From: Streptomyces muensis
GTDB taxonomy: Bacteria; Actinomycetota; Actinomycetes; Streptomycetales; Streptomycetaceae
Reading direction: 5' to 3'
Length of the DNA stretch: 64,000 nucleotides
NCBI RefSeq assembly: GCF_021474425.1
Contig: NZ_JAKEIP010000020.1
Location: 1-64,000, forward strand
Within the stretch, counting starts at the first letter, position 1. Each line of letters starts with the position of its first letter. A program made the translations under genes and the position numbers. Under the pieces are notes generated by a model. That model ran no database searches. It saw nothing but the letters and a program-made list of their open reading frames with translations, and was not told the origin of the DNA. Shown piece after piece: positions 27,100 through 35,763 of the stretch.

Positions 27100-28503
27100 G
27101 TGTTGGCCATGGCTTTCCCCCTCGATCTCCGCCGCTGCCAGATCCTAGGTCTGGCCGGCACCGCCTTCCTCGCCCTGGGCGGTGAGACGGCCGGCGCCCT
27201 GCCCGTCCGGGAACTCCTGGCCCCGAGCTCGGTGCACGCCGCCCTGGGCCTGGTCGGCGTGTACTTCGGCGTCGTCCTGCTGATAGTGGCGTGGCTGCTC
27301 CTCGGCAGCCTGGTGCGCGGCGCCGACCCACCCACCCCGCGCGCCCTGCTGCTGGTGCTCGCCGTGTGGGCCACCCCGCTGCTGATCGCGCCGCCGCTGT
27401 TCAGCCGGGACGTCTACAGCTATCTGGCGCAAGGCGCCATGGTCGACGCGCACATCGACGTGTACGCGTACGGTCCGGCCCACCTCGGCGGCCCGCTCGC
27501 GGACGAGGTCGCCCCGCTGTGGCGGCACACGGGTGCCCCGTACGGCCCGGTGTTCCTCGGCGTCGCCTCCGCCCTGTCCGGACTGACCCGCGGTGAACTC
27601 CCCGCCGGGCTCCTCGGCATGCGTCTCATAGCCCTCCTCGGGGTGGCGCTGATGGCGGCGGCGCTGCCGCGTCTCGCCCGGCACAGCGGCGCCGACCCGG
27701 CCGCCGCGCTGTGGCTGGGCGCCCTGAACCCGCTCGTGCTGCTGCACCTGGTCGCCGGCGCCCACAACGACGCCATCATGCTCGGCCTGCTCGGCGCCGG
27801 TCTGGTCGCCGCGCTCGGCCGATGGCCGGTCCTGGGCGCCGTACTCGTCACGCTCGCCGCCCTGGTCAAGGCGCCCGCCGCGTTGGGCCTCGCCGCGGTC
27901 GTCCTGCTCCAGATGCGCTCCGGCCACCACCCGGCGAAGGCCGTCCTGAGCACGGCCGCCGCGTCCGCCGCCACCACGGTCGCCGCCACGGCCGTCGCGG
28001 GCACCGGATACGGCTGGATAGGCGCCCTCGACACCCCGGTCTCCCCGCAGAACTGGGCGCTCACCAGCCTCCTCGGCCGAGCCACCGCCTCCCTGCTGAC
28101 CGAGGTCGGCAGCGATCTGGCGCCGCTGGCCGTCCCGGCCTGGCACGTCTTCGGCCTCGTACTCACGGCGGTCCTGGTGCTCCTGATTTGGTGGCGCTGG
28201 CGTCCGCGCCCCGTGTACGCGCTCGGTCTGAGCCTGGCGGCCGTGGCCGCGTTCGGACCCGCCATCCGCCCCTGGTACGCCCTGTGGGGCCTGTTCCTCA
28301 TCGCCGCCGCCGCGCCCAGTACGTCGGTACGGCACCGGGTGGCGGCCGTGACGGGTGTGCTCGCGCTGGCCGTGCTGCCCAGCGGCGGCGCGGCGGACGC
28401 CGGGCAACTGGTGCTGGCCGTCTCCGGGGGCGTACTCGCCGTGGTCGTCCTGTGGCAGGCGCATCTCGCGGCGCAGGCCCCGGCGTTGGAGCGCACCGCA
28501 TGA
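27100..28503 (+). CDS. Polyprenol-phosphomannose-dependent mannosyltransferase (MptB-like)
   Basis: 467 residues, about twelve membrane helices, GT-C fold. The first outside loop has the catalytic acid in PPLFSRDVYSYLAQG (about 98-112) and the family pattern LNPLVLLHLVAGAHNDAIMLG (about 208-228). MptA/MptB-type enzymes add alpha-1,6-mannose from polyprenyl phosphomannose to lipomannan-like glycolipids. In Streptomyces the product is less clear. Start choice is uncertain: GTG 27100, TTG 27103 and ATG 27109 are in frame. The stop overlaps the next gene. Confidence 0.85.
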   Translation: MLAMAFPLDLRRCQILGLAGTAFLALGGETAGALPVRELLAPSSVHAALGLVGVYFGVVLLIVAWLLLGSLVRGADPPTPRALLLVLAVWATPLLIAPPLFSRDVYSYLAQGAMVDAHIDVYAYGPAHLGGPLADEVAPLWRHTGAPYGPVFLGVASALSGLTRGELPAGLLGMRLIALLGVALMAAALPRLARHSGADPAAALWLGALNPLVLLHLVAGAHNDAIMLGLLGAGLVAALGRWPVLGAVLVTLAALVKAPAALGLAAVVLLQMRSGHHPAKAVLSTAAASAATTVAATAVAGTGYGWIGALDTPVSPQNWALTSLLGRATASLLTEVGSDLAPLAVPAWHVFGLVLTAVLVLLIWWRWRPRPVYALGLSLAAVAAFGPAIRPWYALWGLFLIAAAAPSTSVRHRVAAVTGVLALAVLPSGGAADAGQLVLAVSGGVLAVVVLWQAHLAAQAPALERTA

Positions 28504-29852
28504 GACTTCCCCGCACCGACCGCGGCCGGCTCGCCCTGGTCCTGGTCCTCGCCGCCGCCGTGACCGTCTTCACCGCGACCGTGCCGCTGCTGCGCGACTG
28601 GTTCGACCTGCGCGTCTACTACGGCACCGTCGACAGCTGGATCCACCACGGCGGCCGTATCTACGACTACCGCGTGCCCGGCACCACGTACGGCTTCACC
28701 TACCCGCCGTTCGCCGCCGTCGTCATGCTGCCCATGGCGCTGGTCGGTCTGCACGTCGCCATCGCGGTGGCGCTGCTGCTCAACCTGGCGGCCCTGGCCT
28801 TCGCCCTGCGGGTGCTCGCGGGGCAGGACCTGCGGCGGTACGGCTGGTACGGCTGTGCGTTGGCGGTGTGCGGGCTTGCCCTGTTCGAACCGCTGCGGGA
28901 CACCTTCAGCTTCGGCCAGGTGAACATCCTGCTGCTGGCCCTCGTGCTGCTCGACTGCCGGCTGCTGGCGACCGGCCGGGAGCGCTGGGCGGGCGTGGGC
29001 ATCGGGCTGGCGGCGGCGATCAAGCTGACGCCGGCCGCGTTCATCGGTCTGCTGCTGGTGGCCGGACGTCGGCGGGCGGCGGCCGTGGCCACCGCCGTCG
29101 CCGCCGTCGCCACGGCCCTGGCGGCCTTGGTGGCACCGGACGCGTCCCGCTTCTACTGGACGCACGCGATGTGGGACACCACCCGCGTGGGCCGTCTCGA
29201 CTATGTCTCCAACCAGTCGTTGCAGGGCGTCCTGGCCCGCCTTGACGTGTCGAGCCGCGCGGTCTGGGCCGTGGTGGTCCTGCTGGTGCTGGGCGTCTGG
29301 GTGGCGCGCACGCGCCGGGCGGTCGGGGCGGGGGACTGGACCGCGGCGTTCGCCCTGACCGGGCTGACCGCCTGCCTGGTCAGTCCGATCACCTGGGTCC
29401 ACCACCTGGTCTGGCTGTTGCCGTCCTTCGCCGTCCTCGTCCGCGCGGGGTACCGGTGGACCGCCGGTGCGCTGTACGCCGTGCTGTGCACCAGCGTGGT
29501 GTGGCTGTGGTTCGACGACGCGTCCGGCGTCGACGGCTTCCTCGGCGGCAACACCTACGCCTGGATCACGCTCGGCCTGCTGCTGTGGCTGCCGGTCGCT
29601 CACCCCGGCGCCGACGGCTCGACCCTGCCCCGCGTCACCAGCGACACGGCACCCGCCCCCACTCCGGCGGCGCCCACGATCGCGAAGGCCTCCGGCCAGC
29701 CGGCCCTGCCCTCGGGCTCCACCGCGGCGACCACCGGCTGCGTCACCGGCCCGGGTCTCGGCTTGGCCCGCAAAGCGTCCAGCGACCCCACCGGCTCGAC
29801 CCGCCCCGCCGCCCCGAACCCCCAGTCGAGCAGCTCGCCGGCCTCCTCGTAG
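28500..29852 (+). CDS. GT87 (DUF2029) mannosyltransferase, PimE-like
   Basis: 450 residues, multi-spanning GT-C enzyme of the PimE/DUF2029 group, which transfers mannose from polyprenyl phosphomannose. DLRVYYGTVDSWIHHGG with the catalytic Asp is near residue 32, followed by YDYRVPGTTYGFTYPPFAAV and KLTPAAFIGLLL. Normal family sequence ends at about residue 375; the remaining 75 residues are Pro/Ala/Thr-rich with no family similarity and lie antisense over the last codons of the carboxypeptidase gene. The ATG overlaps the previous stop by 4 bp, so the two mannosyltransferases are coupled. Confidence 0.85.
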   Translation: MRLPRTDRGRLALVLVLAAAVTVFTATVPLLRDWFDLRVYYGTVDSWIHHGGRIYDYRVPGTTYGFTYPPFAAVVMLPMALVGLHVAIAVALLLNLAALAFALRVLAGQDLRRYGWYGCALAVCGLALFEPLRDTFSFGQVNILLLALVLLDCRLLATGRERWAGVGIGLAAAIKLTPAAFIGLLLVAGRRRAAAVATAVAAVATALAALVAPDASRFYWTHAMWDTTRVGRLDYVSNQSLQGVLARLDVSSRAVWAVVVLLVLGVWVARTRRAVGAGDWTAAFALTGLTACLVSPITWVHHLVWLLPSFAVLVRAGYRWTAGALYAVLCTSVVWLWFDDASGVDGFLGGNTYAWITLGLLLWLPVAHPGADGSTLPRVTSDTAPAPTPAAPTIAKASGQPALPSGSTAATTGCVTGPGLGLARKASSDPTGSTRPAAPNPQSSSSPASS

Positions 29853-30769
29853 ACGGCGAAGCCGCCCGCCCTGGGGTTCATCACCGTGACGACGAGCGTG
29901 CGCTCACCCCGGCGGGCGGCGGCGACGAGCGTGTTGCCCGCATGGCTGGTGTAGCCGTTCTTGATGCCGATCAGGCCCGGATACCGGTCCACGCCGTCCG
30001 CGCCGGTCAGCAGCCGGTTGGTGTTCCGGATCTCGTACGACCAGCCGCCCCGGCCCGGAAACCTGGCCGCCGCCATGCCGCAGTACCGCGCGAACTCCGC
30101 GTTGCGCAGCCCCGCCCGGCCGAACACCGCCAGGTCGTACGCGGACGACACCTGACCAGGCGTGTCATAGCCGTCCGGCGACACCACGCGCGTGTCGAGC
30201 GCGCCCAGCGCACGGGCCTTGGTCTGCATACGGGCGGCCGTCTCGCGCCAGCCGCCGTTCAGCGCGGCCAGCACACGCACGGCGTCGTTCCCGGAGCTCA
30301 GGAACACACCGCGCCACAGATCGGCGACCCGGTAGGTGTGTCCCTCGGCGACCCCGACCAGACTGCTGCCGGGCCCGATGCCGGCGAGCTCCTCCTCGCG
30401 CACCGTGTGCCGGATGCCACCGGGCAGGGTCGGCAGCACGGTGAGGGCGAACAGTGTCTTCAGCGTGCTGGCGGGCGGCAGTCTGCGGTGCGCGTTGTAC
30501 GCGGCGAGCACCTCGCCGGAGTCGGCGTCGGCCACCAGCCACGACAGCGCGGAGAGACGTGGCACCCGGGGCGCCTCGGTACCGGGCCGCACGTGGGGGC
30601 CGGAGCGGTACAGCAGCGCGGGCTGCGGTGTCGTGGCCCGGTGCCCGCCGGGCGGATCGGCGTCGTGCCGGGTGCGAGCGACCGCGGTGGCCGGCGCGAG
30701 CGCCAGCAGGCCGGCCGCGCACAGCGCGCAGGCGGAGAGGAGAGCCCGGGTGGTAAATCCGATCTTCAT
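29600..30769 (-). CDS. D-alanyl-D-alanine carboxypeptidase
   Basis: 389 residues, exported: basic start, hydrophobic helix and AVA-R cleavage near residue 31. All three penicillin-binding motifs are seen: Ser101-T-L-Lys104, Ser159-G-N161 and Lys270-N-G272 (KNG replaces the usual KTG/KSG). It trims the terminal D-Ala from peptidoglycan stem peptides. The C-terminus has a small hydrophobic helix (AIVGAAGVGAGAVSLV) followed by arginines, probably a membrane anchor. Its last 253 bp overlap the tail of the mannosyltransferase gene on the other strand. Confidence 0.9.
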   Translation of the reverse strand: MKIGFTTRALLSACALCAAGLLALAPATAVARTRHDADPPGGHRATTPQPALLYRSGPHVRPGTEAPRVPRLSALSWLVADADSGEVLAAYNAHRRLPPASTLKTLFALTVLPTLPGGIRHTVREEELAGIGPGSSLVGVAEGHTYRVADLWRGVFLSSGNDAVRVLAALNGGWRETAARMQTKARALGALDTRVVSPDGYDTPGQVSSAYDLAVFGRAGLRNAEFARYCGMAAARFPGRGGWSYEIRNTNRLLTGADGVDRYPGLIGIKNGYTSHAGNTLVAAARRGERTLVVTVMNPRAGGFAVYEEAGELLDWGFGAAGRVEPVGSLDALRAKPRPGPVTQPVVAAVEPEGRAGWPEAFAIVGAAGVGAGAVSLVTRGRVEPSAPG

Positions 30770-30862
30770 ACCGCCAACGTAGGAAGGGTCTCGTCGTACA
30801 GCGCGCTGCCCGGGCCGGTCGGGGTGCGCCTGCACCCGGACGGGCGATCCTTCCGGGGAGTG

Positions 30863-31999
30863 TCATTCGCCGGGCAGCGTGGGCTGGATCCGCCGGAGGA
30901 ACGTGGCGTTGTCCGGCGTCTCGCGCATCCGCTCCAGCAGGGTCTCCAGGTTGGACTGGCCGTCGCGGGTCTGCAGCGCCCGGCGCAGGCCGCGTACCGC
31001 CGTCAACTCGCCCTGAGGCTGGAGGAGTTCCTCACGACGAGTGCCTGAGGGGTTGATGTCGACGGCGGGGAAGACGCGGCGCTGGGCGAGCTCCCGGCTC
31101 AGCCGCAGCTCCATGTTGCCGGTGCTCTTGAGCTCCTCGAAGTAGAAGTCGTCGGCCCGGGAACCGGTCTCCACCAGGGCCGTCGCGAGGATGGTCAGGG
31201 AACCGCCCTCCTCGGCGAGGCGCGCGGCGCCGAAGAACCGCTTCGGCCCGTGCAGCGCGGCCGCGTCGACGCCGCCGCTCAGGGTGCGGCCGCTGGACGC
31301 GGCGGCGTTGTTGTGGGCGCGGCACAGCCGGGTCAGGGAGTCGAGCAGGATGACGACGTCCTCGCCCGCCTCGACGAGCCGCTTGGCCCGTTCGATGACG
31401 AGCTCGGCGAGTGCGATGTGCTGCTTGGGTGCCCGGTCGAAGGTCGAGGCGTACACCTCGCCGCGCACCGAGCGCCGCATGTCGGTGACTTCCTCGGGGC
31501 GCTCGTCGAGGAGCACCACCATCAGCCGGCACTCCGGGTGGTTGCCGGTGACGGCCGCCGCGAGCTGCTGGAGCAGCACGGTCTTGCCGGTCTTGGGCGG
31601 GGCCACGATGAGCCCTCGCTGGCCCTTGCCGACGGGCGCGATCAGATCGGCGACCCGTCCGGTCAGGCCGGACCCCGGGTGTTCGAGACGGATCCGCTCA
31701 CGCGGGTGAAGCGGCGTCAGTTCGCCGAAGGCACGGCGGCTTTCGCCGGGAGTGCGGCCGTTGACGCGGGCGACTTCGGTGAGGGCGCGCCGGTCGCCGT
31801 GCACGCCGTCGACGAGGTCGCCCTTGCGCAGGCCGTGGCGGCGGATCAGAGCGGGGGAGACGTGCGGGTCGGCGGGGGAGGGCAGCAGGTTCTCGGCGCG
31901 CAGGTGGCCCTTCCCGCTCGCGTCGATGTCGAGGACACCGGTGACGGCGCGGGCCGGGGGCTGCTGCCGGACCGGGGGGTGTTCGAGTGTGGTGGTCAT
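30863..31999 (-). CDS. Short Rho paralogue (transcription terminator-type helicase)
   Basis: 378 residues. It keeps the S1/cold-shock RNA-binding domain (about 18-95) and the RecA-like motor: Walker A PPKTGKT (134-140), Walker B VILLDS (216-221), catalytic Glu166 and Arg167, and arginine finger Arg321. Numbering matches E. coli Rho minus 45 throughout, so the motor has no gaps and only the N-terminal helix bundle and the long actinobacterial insert are missing. At the site equal to E. coli Gly337, where a G337S allele is reported to resist bicyclomycin, it has Ser292 (ELKSTGNM). Met174 and Ser221, the other two resistance sites, are wild type. A normal housekeeping rho must lie elsewhere. ATG at 31997-31999. 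Confidence 0.85.
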   Translation of the reverse strand: MTTTLEHPPVRQQPPARAVTGVLDIDASGKGHLRAENLLPSPADPHVSPALIRRHGLRKGDLVDGVHGDRRALTEVARVNGRTPGESRRAFGELTPLHPRERIRLEHPGSGLTGRVADLIAPVGKGQRGLIVAPPKTGKTVLLQQLAAAVTGNHPECRLMVVLLDERPEEVTDMRRSVRGEVYASTFDRAPKQHIALAELVIERAKRLVEAGEDVVILLDSLTRLCRAHNNAAASSGRTLSGGVDAAALHGPKRFFGAARLAEEGGSLTILATALVETGSRADDFYFEELKSTGNMELRLSRELAQRRVFPAVDINPSGTRREELLQPQGELTAVRGLRRALQTRDGQSNLETLLERMRETPDNATFLRRIQPTLPGE

Positions 32000-32243
32000 G
32001 AGGTTCGGTCCTTTCACGGACGGAAGGCATGGGACATGCGCAGGGAAGGGAGGGGCCGCGGACTTCGGGAAGGCGGTCAGATCGCCTTCGGGCGGCGGGA
32101 GAACAGCACCTCGGATACGGCGGAACCACCGGTCACGAGGTGGTGAGGTGATGCCGGTACGACGACCGGCGAACTGAGGTGAGACAGCACCGGCGCCCAC
32201 GACGGGGCGTACACATGTGCTGTCTGGACGGTACCACGGTGGT
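32000..32243. other. 244-bp gap upstream of rho paralogue
   Basis: This gap holds the presumed leader and promoter of the rho paralogue. A 27-codon frame rich in Arg and Cys lies on the minus strand at 32133-32216 but lacks a ribosome binding site. I see no clear hairpin terminator or operator. Confidence 0.3.
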
Positions 32244-33071
32244 TCAGCGTGTGGCGAGCAGTCCGTACAGCAGGGGGATGCGCGGCTCGGGGAGCCGCCA
32301 CCAACCGGAGGGCGTCCGCACCATCTGCGGCCAGCGCGGCCAGGGCAGCTCGTCGCTCTCCGTGAGGCGCCGGATGGTCAGTCCCGCCTGCACCAACGCG
32401 TTGACGACCTCGCCTATTCCGTGCATCCACTCATAGCTGTCCGTGGCGCCCTCGACGGCGGGGCCGTCGGTGTAGGTGTGCGTCGCGTCCCGGTGCACGG
32501 CGCCGTCGCCGCCCAGATAGTCGTGGCGCAGCAGCAGCTCGGGCCCCTCGCCCGGACCGGGCTTCGGGCCGAGGGAGTTGAGCAGCGGATGGAACTCGAC
32601 GAGGTACAACCGTCCCCCGGGACGCAGGAGTCGGGCCACGACACCGGCCCAGCGGTCGAGGTCCGGCAGATAGCACAGCGCGCCCTTGCCCGTGTACACC
32701 ACGTCGAACCGCCGTCGGCCCAGGGCTTCCACGGCGTCGTACACATTGGCCTGTACGTAGCTGACGTCGAGCCCCGCCTTGTCGGCGATCCCGTTGGCGG
32801 CGGCCACCGACGCCCCGGAGAAGTCCAGGCCGACCGCCCGCGCCCCGCGCTGTGCGAAGGCGATCGTCTCGGTGCCGAGGTGGCACTGGAGATGGAGCAC
32901 ATCGCGACCGGCCAGCTCACCGAGGTCGTCCCACTCGAAGGAGGCGAACCAGCGCGCGGGATCGAGATCCTGGTCGAGGCCGTAGAACCGGCTCCCCAGA
33001 TGGACGGGCGTGCGGGCGTCCCAGTTCGCCTGGTTGGCCGACATCATCCGCGCGTGCTCGTCGGTGCTCAT
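32244..33071 (-). CDS. SAM-dependent methyltransferase
   Basis: 275 residues, class I Rossmann methyltransferase. SAM motif I is DVLHLQCHLGTETIAFAQRG (about 59-78), acidic motif II AVGLDFSG, motif III YVQANVYD. The C-terminal half (DYLGGDGAVHRDATHTYTDG, then WMHGIGEVVNALVQAGL) matches a common group of small-molecule methyltransferases. Substrate unknown. The ATG at 33069-33071 gives MSTDEHARMMSANQANWDAR, the usual start; the frame upstream to 33149 shows no similarity. Confidence 0.85.
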   Translation of the reverse strand: MSTDEHARMMSANQANWDARTPVHLGSRFYGLDQDLDPARWFASFEWDDLGELAGRDVLHLQCHLGTETIAFAQRGARAVGLDFSGASVAAANGIADKAGLDVSYVQANVYDAVEALGRRRFDVVYTGKGALCYLPDLDRWAGVVARLLRPGGRLYLVEFHPLLNSLGPKPGPGEGPELLLRHDYLGGDGAVHRDATHTYTDGPAVEGATDSYEWMHGIGEVVNALVQAGLTIRRLTESDELPWPRWPQMVRTPSGWWRLPEPRIPLLYGLLATR

Positions 33072-33145
33072 GAGGACATCCAACCGCGAACCCGGCACCC
33101 GCGGCGGCAGGAATTCAGGACACGGGCACCCGGGTGCCGAGGCCG

Positions 33146-33544
33146 TCACACCGAACGCGCCTGTGCCTCCTTGGCGATCTGCTCGAACTGCGCGCCCATC
33201 GCCTCGGCCAAGGCCTGCGCGCCGGACAGCGGACGGACCATGACCATGAAGTCGTCGATCAGCCCGTCCTCGTTCACCCGGAGGAAGTCGCAGCCGGTGA
33301 TCTGCCGGTCGCCCACGCGCGCGGTGAAGACCAGCGCGTGGTCGCGGCCACCCGGGTCGTTGATCTCCCGCACATAGCGGAAGTCCTCGAAGACCCGGAC
33401 CACCGCGCGCAGGATGGCCGCGGTGATCGCCTTGCCGGGGTACGGCTTGAAAACGGCCGGGCTGGTGAAGACGACGTCCTCGGCCAGCAGGGCCTCCACG
33501 GCGTCGAAGTCCCCTGCCTCGACCGCCTCGCGGAACGCGCGCAT
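33146..33544 (-). CDS. NTF2/SnoaL-like protein
   Basis: 132 residues with the alpha+beta cone fold of the NTF2 superfamily (MRAFREAVEAGDFDAVEALLAED at the start, then VVFTSPAVFKPYPGK and a beta-rich end). Members are small ligand-binding proteins or isomerases/hydratases. It is divergent from the PadR gene with a 70-bp gap and lies just upstream of the methyltransferase gene; PadR may control it. Confidence 0.8.
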   Translation of the reverse strand: MRAFREAVEAGDFDAVEALLAEDVVFTSPAVFKPYPGKAITAAILRAVVRVFEDFRYVREINDPGGRDHALVFTARVGDRQITGCDFLRVNEDGLIDDFMVMVRPLSGAQALAEAMGAQFEQIAKEAQARSV

Positions 33545-33614
33545 CGGATCACCTCATGGTCAATTAGTTGAGTAGGTGTCGATGAGAATAATCACCTGCT
33601 GTTACGGTGTCCAC

Positions 33615-34172
33615 ATGTCCCTCAAGTACGCCGTGCTCGCCGCACTCCTGGAGGGCGAGGCCTCGGGCTACGAGCTCTCCAAGGTCTTCGACGTGTCGTT
33701 CGCCAACTTCTGGCCCGCGACCCCGCAGCAGCTCTACCGCGAGCTGGAGCGCCTCGCGCAGGACGGCCTCGTCGAGGCCCGGTTCGTGCAGCAGGAACGC
33801 CGGCCGAACAAGCGGATGTTCACCCTCACCGAGGCCGGCCGGGAGGACCTGCGCGCCTTCGCCGCGGAACCGCCCCGGCGGCCCACCGCCGTCCGTGACG
33901 AACTCCTGATCAAGCTCCAGGCCATGGACGACCCCGAGACCACCCGGGCCCTGATCGAGGAGCGTGTGACCTGGGCGCGCGGCAAACTCGACCGCTACGC
34001 CCGCGTCCGCGACCGCCTCCTCGACGGACGCACCGAGGACGAGTTCCTGCGCGAGGCCGACCGCGTCGGACCGTATCTGACGCTGTTGCGCGGCATTTCC
34101 TTCGAGGAGGAGAACCTGCGCTGGTGCGAGCGGGTACTCGCCGTCCTGAAGCAACGCGTCGCCGCGGGGTGA
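33615..34172 (+). CDS. PadR family regulator
   Basis: 185 residues. The N-terminal winged helix (MSLKYAVLAALLEGEASGYELSK...QLYRELERLAQDGL) and the C-terminal coiled dimerisation domain identify a PadR-s2 type repressor. The ATG at 33615 is chosen over one at 33576 because the family begins at the LKYAVLAALL motif. AGGTG/CACCT elements in the divergent gap (33572-33596) could be its operator. Its stop overlaps the next gene's GTG. Confidence 0.9.
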   Translation: MSLKYAVLAALLEGEASGYELSKVFDVSFANFWPATPQQLYRELERLAQDGLVEARFVQQERRPNKRMFTLTEAGREDLRAFAAEPPRRPTAVRDELLIKLQAMDDPETTRALIEERVTWARGKLDRYARVRDRLLDGRTEDEFLREADRVGPYLTLLRGISFEEENLRWCERVLAVLKQRVAAG

Positions 34173-34903
34173 CCCGGATGTTCAGCCCCGAAGGTCCCTC
34201 CCTGCGCGAACTCGCCGTCCAGGCCCTGTCGTCCGTCGAGCGCGGATACGACCTGCTCGCCCCGAAGTTCGACCACACCCCGTTCCGTACGCCGGAGTCG
34301 GTACTCACCGCCGTCGCGTCCGCGCTCGGCCGGATCGGCCCGTACGACGACGGCCTCGACCTGTGCTGCGGGACGGGCGCGGGTGTGGAGGTGCTGGCCG
34401 AGGTGTGCCGGCGCAGTGTCACCGGGGTCGACTTCAGTGCCGGCATGCTCGATGTCGCCAGGAGTCAGGTGGAGGTCAAGGGCGCGTACGTCGGCTGGGT
34501 GCGTGCGGACGCCCGTGCCCTGCCGTTCACCTCCGCCTTCGACCTCGTGGTGAGCTTCGGGGCGTTCGGCCACTTCCTTCCCCGTGAGCTGCCGGGCCTG
34601 TTCGCCCAGGTCCACTCCGTGCTGCGGCCCGGCGGAACCTTCGCCTTCCCGGTCGTGGCCCCGCCCCGCCCCACGTCCCCCGCGTACTGGATGCTGCTGG
34701 GTTTCGACTCGGTGATGCGGGTGCGCAACGCCGTGTGGCGGCCGCCCTTCGTCATGTACTACCGGGCCTTCCGGCTCGGCGAGGTGCGTGCCGGGCTGGA
34801 ACGGGCGGGCTTCCGGGTGGAGCTCGGTGCGCTGTCGGAGTTCGGCCGGCGTGCGGACGGGAGCCCGCGGGTGCGGATGGTGGTGGCGCGCCGCCCTGAC
34901 TAG
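34169..34903 (+). CDS. SAM-dependent methyltransferase
   Basis: 244 residues, class I. SAM motif I DDGLDLCCGTGAGVEVLAEV (about 66-85), motif II VTGVDFSAGML, then VSFGAFGHFLPRELPG and VLRPGGTFAFPV. It looks like a small-molecule or lipid C/O-methyltransferase. GTG 34169 overlaps the PadR stop (GTGA), ATG 34178 is the alternative; coupling suggests PadR controls it. Substrate unknown. Confidence 0.82.
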   Translation: MTRMFSPEGPSLRELAVQALSSVERGYDLLAPKFDHTPFRTPESVLTAVASALGRIGPYDDGLDLCCGTGAGVEVLAEVCRRSVTGVDFSAGMLDVARSQVEVKGAYVGWVRADARALPFTSAFDLVVSFGAFGHFLPRELPGLFAQVHSVLRPGGTFAFPVVAPPRPTSPAYWMLLGFDSVMRVRNAVWRPPFVMYYRAFRLGEVRAGLERAGFRVELGALSEFGRRADGSPRVRMVVARRPD

Positions 34904-34974
34904 GCGGGTTGGAATTTCGGACTCCCAGCGGCCAGTGGGTTTGTTTTTCAAACTCGCGAGGTTATGGTGAGCCC

Positions 34975-35763
34975 GTGACAGCGACTACGACCGACACCGA
35001 GATCCGCGTCGACCCCAGATGGTGGTCCTGGGAGGGGGCGCACGGCGGGCATGTCGCCGCCCTCGCCCTGACCGCCGTACGCGACCGTTTCGCCGGCGGC
35101 GCCCATCCGGTCCGCACACTGACCACGCACTATCTGGCACCGGTCGACGACAGCCCGCTCCACTTCTCCGGCGCGGCGCCCGCGGTCGGCCGGCGCACGG
35201 CGAGCTGTGTCTTCACCGGCCACCAGAACGGCGTACCGGTCATCCATGGCTCGGCGCTGTTCGGCGCAGGGCGCCCGGGGCCGTCGTACGACGAGAGTCC
35301 GCTCCCGGGTGTGCCGGGACCCAGGGACTGCCGTCGCCTGGACCTCCCCGCCGGACTGTCGCCCTTCGCCCGGCAGTTGGAGATCCGTCCCGCCACCGAC
35401 GACCTCCCGCTCGCGGGCGGCGACAAGGCCGAACTGACGGCCTGGGTCCGCTTCCTGGACGGCCGCGCCCTCGACGCCCCGGCGGCCGTCACCCTCACCG
35501 ACGTCCTGCCGCCCGCCCTGTACGCCCGCTGGCGCACCCCGCGCCCGGTGCCCACCGCGGAACTCACCGTCCATCTCACCGACGCCTTCGACGACGGCAC
35601 CCACGAGGGCTGGGCCCTCGTCCGGATCCGGACCGAGCGGGCGGGCGGCGGCTGGGCGGTCGACGACAGCGCGGTCTGGGCGGCGGACGGCCGGTTGCTG
35701 GCGCTGGCCCGGCAGGCGAGGGTCGTGCGCGCTCAGCCCGCCGCAGGCAGTGTGAACTCGTAG
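34975..35763 (+). CDS. Acyl-CoA thioesterase (TesB-like double hotdog)
   Basis: 262 residues with two hotdog domains of the TesB/PF13622 type (WWSWEGAHGGHVAALALTAV at the start of the first, TLTTHYLAPV, then AELTVHLTDAF in the second). Likely hydrolyses acyl-CoA. The GTG at 34975 lies 11 bp after GAGGTTATGG. Its last 31 bp overlap the 3' end of the GntR gene on the opposite strand. Confidence 0.82.
   Translation: MTATTTDTEIRVDPRWWSWEGAHGGHVAALALTAVRDRFAGGAHPVRTLTTHYLAPVDDSPLHFSGAAPAVGRRTASCVFTGHQNGVPVIHGSALFGAGRPGPSYDESPLPGVPGPRDCRRLDLPAGLSPFARQLEIRPATDDLPLAGGDKAELTAWVRFLDGRALDAPAAVTLTDVLPPALYARWRTPRPVPTAELTVHLTDAFDDGTHEGWALVRIRTERAGGGWAVDDSAVWAADGRLLALARQARVVRAQPAAGSVNS

Noticed and set aside
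32133-32216. 27-codon minus-strand frame rich in Arg and Cys upstream of the rho paralogue
   Set aside because: A leader peptide was considered, but no ribosome binding site or paired structure supports it.
33545-33614. AGGTG/CACCT elements as a PadR operator
   Set aside because: Arms are only 5 bp with a 14-bp spacer; mentioned with the gene but too weak to list as a site.
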